In this document: one piece after another, positions 6,881-8,791 of the stretch | How the letters are laid out: every line of letters starts with the position of its first letter | How positions within the stretch are numbered: position 1 is the stretch's first letter | Assembly (NCBI GenBank): GCA_017997315.1 | Contig: JAGOFF010000088.1 | Span: forward strand, 1 to 8,791 | Direction: 5' to 3' | DNA: 8,791 nt | From: Clostridia bacterium | Lineage (GTDB): Bacteria > Bacillota > Clostridia > Saccharofermentanales > UBA5734 | Notes under the pieces: model-generated | The model's input: the letters and a program-made list of their open reading frames with translations, nothing else | Database searches by the model: none | What the model was told of the DNA's origin: nothing | Position numbers and translations under genes: made by a program

Positions 6881-8059
6881 TCAGGGATGGATCACGGACA
6901 TGGCGGCATCCACTGCCACTCCCGTACGGATCGGGCAGCCCTGCGATTTCAGGATGTGCTCCAGCGCGGTCAGGAAAAGCACGACGTTCCTCTCGCGGCA
7001 GGAATGGCCCAGCAGGCCGATGCGCCACACCTTGCCCTTGAGTACACCCAATCCTCCGCTGATTTCGATCCCGAAGTCTTCGAGCAGGCGCCGGCGCACC
7101 GCAGCCTCGTCCACCCCTTCGGGAACGGTTGCAAGCGTCAGTTGGGGCAAACGGATTTCCTCACGAACATGCATGGATAATCCCATGGCCTGCAAACCGG
7201 TCTGCAGCGCCCGCCCGAGTAAGGCATGCCGCTGATGGCAGGCTTCGATCCCTTCCGTGGAAATCAGCCTCAGCGCTTCCCTCAACGCATAATTCATCGA
7301 TATCGGGGCGGTGTGGTGGTATACGCGTTCGCTGCCCCAGTAGTTCTGGATCATGTTCAGATCCAGGTACCAGCTCTGCACCTTGGTTTTACGGGAACGC
7401 AGTCTTTCCGCCGCCCGTTCGTTCATCGTGACCGGGGAGAGTCCCGGAGGGGCGCTGATGCATTTCTGCGTGCCGCTGTAGCAGACGTCGATTCCGTTCG
7501 CATCCACGTCGACGGGGATCCCGCCCAGAGACGTGACGGCGTCCACGATGTACAGTGCCCCATGCTCGTGCGCCAGACGCCCGATTTCCTTCAGCGGCTG
7601 CCGGACACCGGTCGATGTCTCCGCGTGAACGACCGCAACCGCCTTGACTCCCGGATTGCGTTCCAGCGCTTCCTTGACACGTACCGGATCGATCGCCTCG
7701 CCCCATGCCGCCTCGACGGGGATGACCGTCGCGCCGCAGCGCTGCGCGACATCCACCATGCGCTGGCCGAAAACCCCGCATACGCCGATAATGATGGTGT
7801 CTCCCGGTTCAAGCACATTGACCATAGCGGTCTCCATCCCCGCGCTGCCGGTTCCGGACATCGGCAGTGTGAGCCGGTTCGATGTTCCGAACAGGATGCG
7901 GAGCTGGTCCATGATGTCGTTCATGATTTCCAGAAATGCGGGATCCAGATGTCCAAGCAAGGGCATCGCCATCGCCTGGAGTACAGCCGGCGGCACGTCG
8001 CTGGGGCCGGGACCCATCAGGATCCGGGACGGGACGCGGAGTTCTTTGAGTTCTGTCAT
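6881..8059 (-). CDS. Class V aminotransferase (alanine/serine-glyoxylate type)
   Basis: A PLP-dependent fold-type I aminotransferase of the alanine-glyoxylate / serine-pyruvate group, which moves an amino group from alanine or serine to glyoxylate or pyruvate. In the 392-residue protein: GPGPS (16-20), the PLP-phosphate loop SGTGSAG (68-74), HAETSTG (145-151), VDAVTSLGG with D173 for the pyridine nitrogen, YSGTQKCISAPPGLSPV with the Schiff-base lysine K199, and near the C-terminus VWRIGLLGHSC with R346 expected to hold the substrate carboxylate. All key residues are present. A GTG at 8077 would add six residues, but AAGGAG eight bases before the ATG at 8059 favours the ATG. It has its own promoter at 8104-8133 and is co-transcribed with the dehydrogenase. 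The related 2-aminoethylphosphonate transaminase and isopurpurinate-type enzymes are less likely alternatives; exact substrates cannot be read from the sequence. Confidence 0.92.
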   Translation of the reverse strand: MTELKELRVPSRILMGPGPSDVPPAVLQAMAMPLLGHLDPAFLEIMNDIMDQLRILFGTSNRLTLPMSGTGSAGMETAMVNVLEPGDTIIIGVCGVFGQRMVDVAQRCGATVIPVEAAWGEAIDPVRVKEALERNPGVKAVAVVHAETSTGVRQPLKEIGRLAHEHGALYIVDAVTSLGGIPVDVDANGIDVCYSGTQKCISAPPGLSPVTMNERAAERLRSRKTKVQSWYLDLNMIQNYWGSERVYHHTAPISMNYALREALRLISTEGIEACHQRHALLGRALQTGLQAMGLSMHVREEIRLPQLTLATVPEGVDEAAVRRRLLEDFGIEISGGLGVLKGKVWRIGLLGHSCRERNVVLFLTALEHILKSQGCPIRTGVAVDAAMSVIHP

Positions 8060-8067
8060 TTCAGCAT

Positions 8068-8073
8068 CTCCTT
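8068..8073 (-). promoter_or_regulatory. Ribosome binding site deciding the aminotransferase start
   Basis: AAGGAG on the minus strand, eight bases before the ATG at 8059. It lies inside the short extension that the GTG at 8077 would require, which argues against that longer form. Confidence 0.8.
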
Positions 8074-8103
8074 GCACTTGTCGTCCTGACCGTAATGTGA
8101 CTT

Positions 8104-8133
8104 ATTGTAGAGTCTTCCTCGGCGGTTTGTCAA
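8104..8133 (-). promoter_or_regulatory. Sigma70-type promoter of the aminotransferase/dehydrogenase unit
   Basis: Consensus TTGACA (8128-8133), an 18-bp spacer and TACAAT (8104-8109, 5 of 6 consensus bases) on the minus strand. The predicted start is near 8097, giving a leader of about 38 nt to the ATG at 8059. The short TTTGACAAA palindrome centred on the -35 could be chance. No riboswitch or long leader is present. Confidence 0.85.
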
Positions 8134-8194
8134 AGAAAACGGCGGTCCTCCGTCCCTTACGATCCGTCATTGCGGCACCGGCAGCGTGCATCCG

Positions 8195-8234
8195 AAAAAA
8201 GACAGGCCCCGCAGCATGAGAACTGCGGGGCCTG
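8195..8234 (-). terminator. Rho-independent terminator of the tRNA-Lys gene
   Basis: A perfect 12-bp GC-rich stem (8203-8214 with 8223-8234), an 8-base loop and six T after two bases on the minus strand (8195-8200). It starts four bases after the encoded CCA end of the tRNA, so it ends the tRNA transcript and insulates the aminotransferase promoter. Confidence 0.95.
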
Positions 8235-8238
8235 CATG

Positions 8239-8314
8239 TGGTGCGCCTTCAGGGACTCGAACCCGGGACCCACTGATTAAGAGTCAGTTGCTCTACCAAC
8301 TGAGCTAAAGGCGC
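8239..8314 (-). tRNA. tRNA-Lys, anticodon CUU
   Basis: A complete 76-nt cloverleaf with CCA encoded. Acceptor stem GCGCCTT/AAGGCGC, D-arm GCTC/GAGC with loop AGTTGGTA, anticodon stem ACTGA/TCAGT with loop CTCTTAA (anticodon CTT, reading AAG lysine codons), variable loop GGGTC, T-arm CCGGG-TTCGAGT-CCCTG, discriminator A, then CCA. The T-stem has one mismatch, C50 against U64; the other four pairs are sound. It stands alone as a single-tRNA unit with its own promoter and terminator. There is no duplicated 3' end nearby that would mark an integration site. Confidence 0.96.
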
Positions 8315-8356
8315 ATACCGTCCGCCGAACGGGGGTGTCTTGGGGCGAACGGGCAT

Positions 8357-8386
8357 ATTATATCGACTCGATTACACGCTTGTCAA
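8357..8386 (-). promoter_or_regulatory. Consensus sigma70 promoter of tRNA-Lys
   Basis: Perfect TTGACA (8381-8386) and perfect TATAAT (8357-8362) with an 18-bp spacer on the minus strand. The predicted start at about 8350 gives a 5' leader of about 36 nt before the mature tRNA at 8314. Such strength suits a stable RNA gene. It begins 47 bp after the stop of the zinc-ribbon gene. Confidence 0.93.
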
Positions 8387-8433
8387 GGCGATTTATCCGG
8401 GTTTCCGCAGATCATTCCACCTTGCCGGCAGGA

Positions 8434-8791
8434 TCACGATTCGACCTTGGCTCCGCATTCCGGGCAGAATTTCGCCGCGCCGACCGGTTTCCCGCAGGCG
8501 GGACAGACGGCCTGCATCGCTTTTCCGCACTCCGGGCAGAACTTCGCGCCCGGATCAACGGATTTTCCACAGGATGGGCAGGTGACGGCCTGCGAAGCGG
8601 CAGCAGCCTGTTCCGGCGCCGCTGCAGGGCGGAATGCGCCAGCCATCGTCTGCGCGACCGCAGCGCCCAGGCCCAGTCCGACGCCAAGGCCCGCCCCGTC
8701 GAGTCCCCCTCCCGGCCGGTCGGCGGACTTGCCGATCGCCGTGGCGGTCTGGAACTGGGTATAGCGGGCCATGTCCCCGACCACGTTCATC
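8434..8791 (-). CDS. SPFH-type protein with two C-terminal zinc ribbons (5' partial)
   Basis: Only the last 119 or so codons are in the window; the frame runs off the right edge, so the ATG at 8790 is most likely internal. The segment MARYTQFQTATAIG (7-20), then a Gly/Ala-rich stretch (27-51) that may be flexible, then two zinc ribbons with CPSC/CPEC (C71, C74, C85, C88) and CPAC/CPEC (C96, C99, C109, C112) match the C-terminal end of the 'virion core protein-like' SPFH family (YdjI-like), proposed to act at membranes. The SPFH domain itself is not visible, so the family call rests on this tail. No convincing terminator follows: 8421-8430 holds a short GC palindrome without a T-run, so some read-through toward the tRNA is possible. 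Confidence 0.75.
   Translation of the reverse strand, partial: MNVVGDMARYTQFQTATAIGKSADRPGGGLDGAGLGVGLGLGAAVAQTMAGAFRPAAAPEQAAAASQAVTCPSCGKSVDPGAKFCPECGKAMQAVCPACGKPVGAAKFCPECGAKVES

Noticed and set aside
7226..8089. A 287-codon plus-strand open frame opposite the aminotransferase
   Set aside because: It is the complement of a gene with all catalytic residues; its His/Arg/Asp-rich translation is typical of a shadow frame.
8060..8097. Riboswitch or attenuator in the aminotransferase leader
   Set aside because: The predicted leader is only about 38 nt and has no hairpin followed by a T-run.
8239..8260. tRNA-Lys 3' end as a possible integration site of a mobile element
   Set aside because: The gene is intact, its own terminator follows at once, no direct repeat of the 3' end was seen, and no integrase is in the window.
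8421..8430. Short GC palindrome after the zinc-ribbon gene as a terminator
   Set aside because: The stem is only a palindromic core without a usable loop, and no T-run follows on the minus strand.

Overview
The window is a stretch of ordinary-looking, GC-rich (roughly 60 %) bacterial chromosome. It is densely packed and lies almost entirely on the minus strand. The combination of RqcH, QueH, a ruvC-ruvA-ruvB cluster, an SPFH/zinc-ribbon protein and a Gram-positive-style LexA half-site pattern (GAAC-N4-GTTT) suggests a Bacillota lineage, probably a GC-rich clostridial relative. That placement is inference; no rRNA or species marker is present. I see no mobile element, CRISPR array, phage gene or defence system.

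Layout, left to right. (1) 1-1383, plus strand: the C-terminal part of RqcH/NFACT, cut by the left edge. (2) 1331-4128, minus strand: queH, ruvB, ruvA and ruvC, read in the order ruvC > ruvA > ruvB > queH with overlaps or gaps of 8 bp or less. queH converges on rqcH and overlaps its 3' end by 53 bp. (3) 4157-5110, minus strand: a ribokinase-type PfkB sugar kinase just upstream of ruvC. A candidate sigma70 promoter inside its 3' end, followed by a LexA-like box, could give the ruv genes their own damage-responsive start. (4) 5171-5207: a strong intrinsic terminator. (5) 5228-8059, minus strand: a two-gene unit of a class V (alanine/serine-glyoxylate type) aminotransferase followed by a mannitol-dehydrogenase-family oxidoreductase. 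It has a clear promoter upstream (8104-8133) and the terminator downstream. (6) 8195-8386, minus strand: a self-contained tRNA-Lys(CUU) unit with a consensus promoter, encoded CCA and a perfect 12-bp terminator stem. (7) 8434-8791, minus strand: the C-terminal end of an SPFH-type protein with two zinc ribbons, cut by the right edge.

The ruv genes make the Holliday-junction branch migration and resolution machine. queH makes the last enzyme of queuosine biosynthesis and is translationally coupled to ruvB. RqcH belongs to ribosome-associated quality control. The aminotransferase/dehydrogenase pair looks like a small catabolic or redox module of unknown substrate. I did not find a convincing new biological system. 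The best leads are the putative LexA-controlled internal ruv promoter, the uncharacterised aminotransferase-dehydrogenase operon, and the coupling of queH to the recombination genes.
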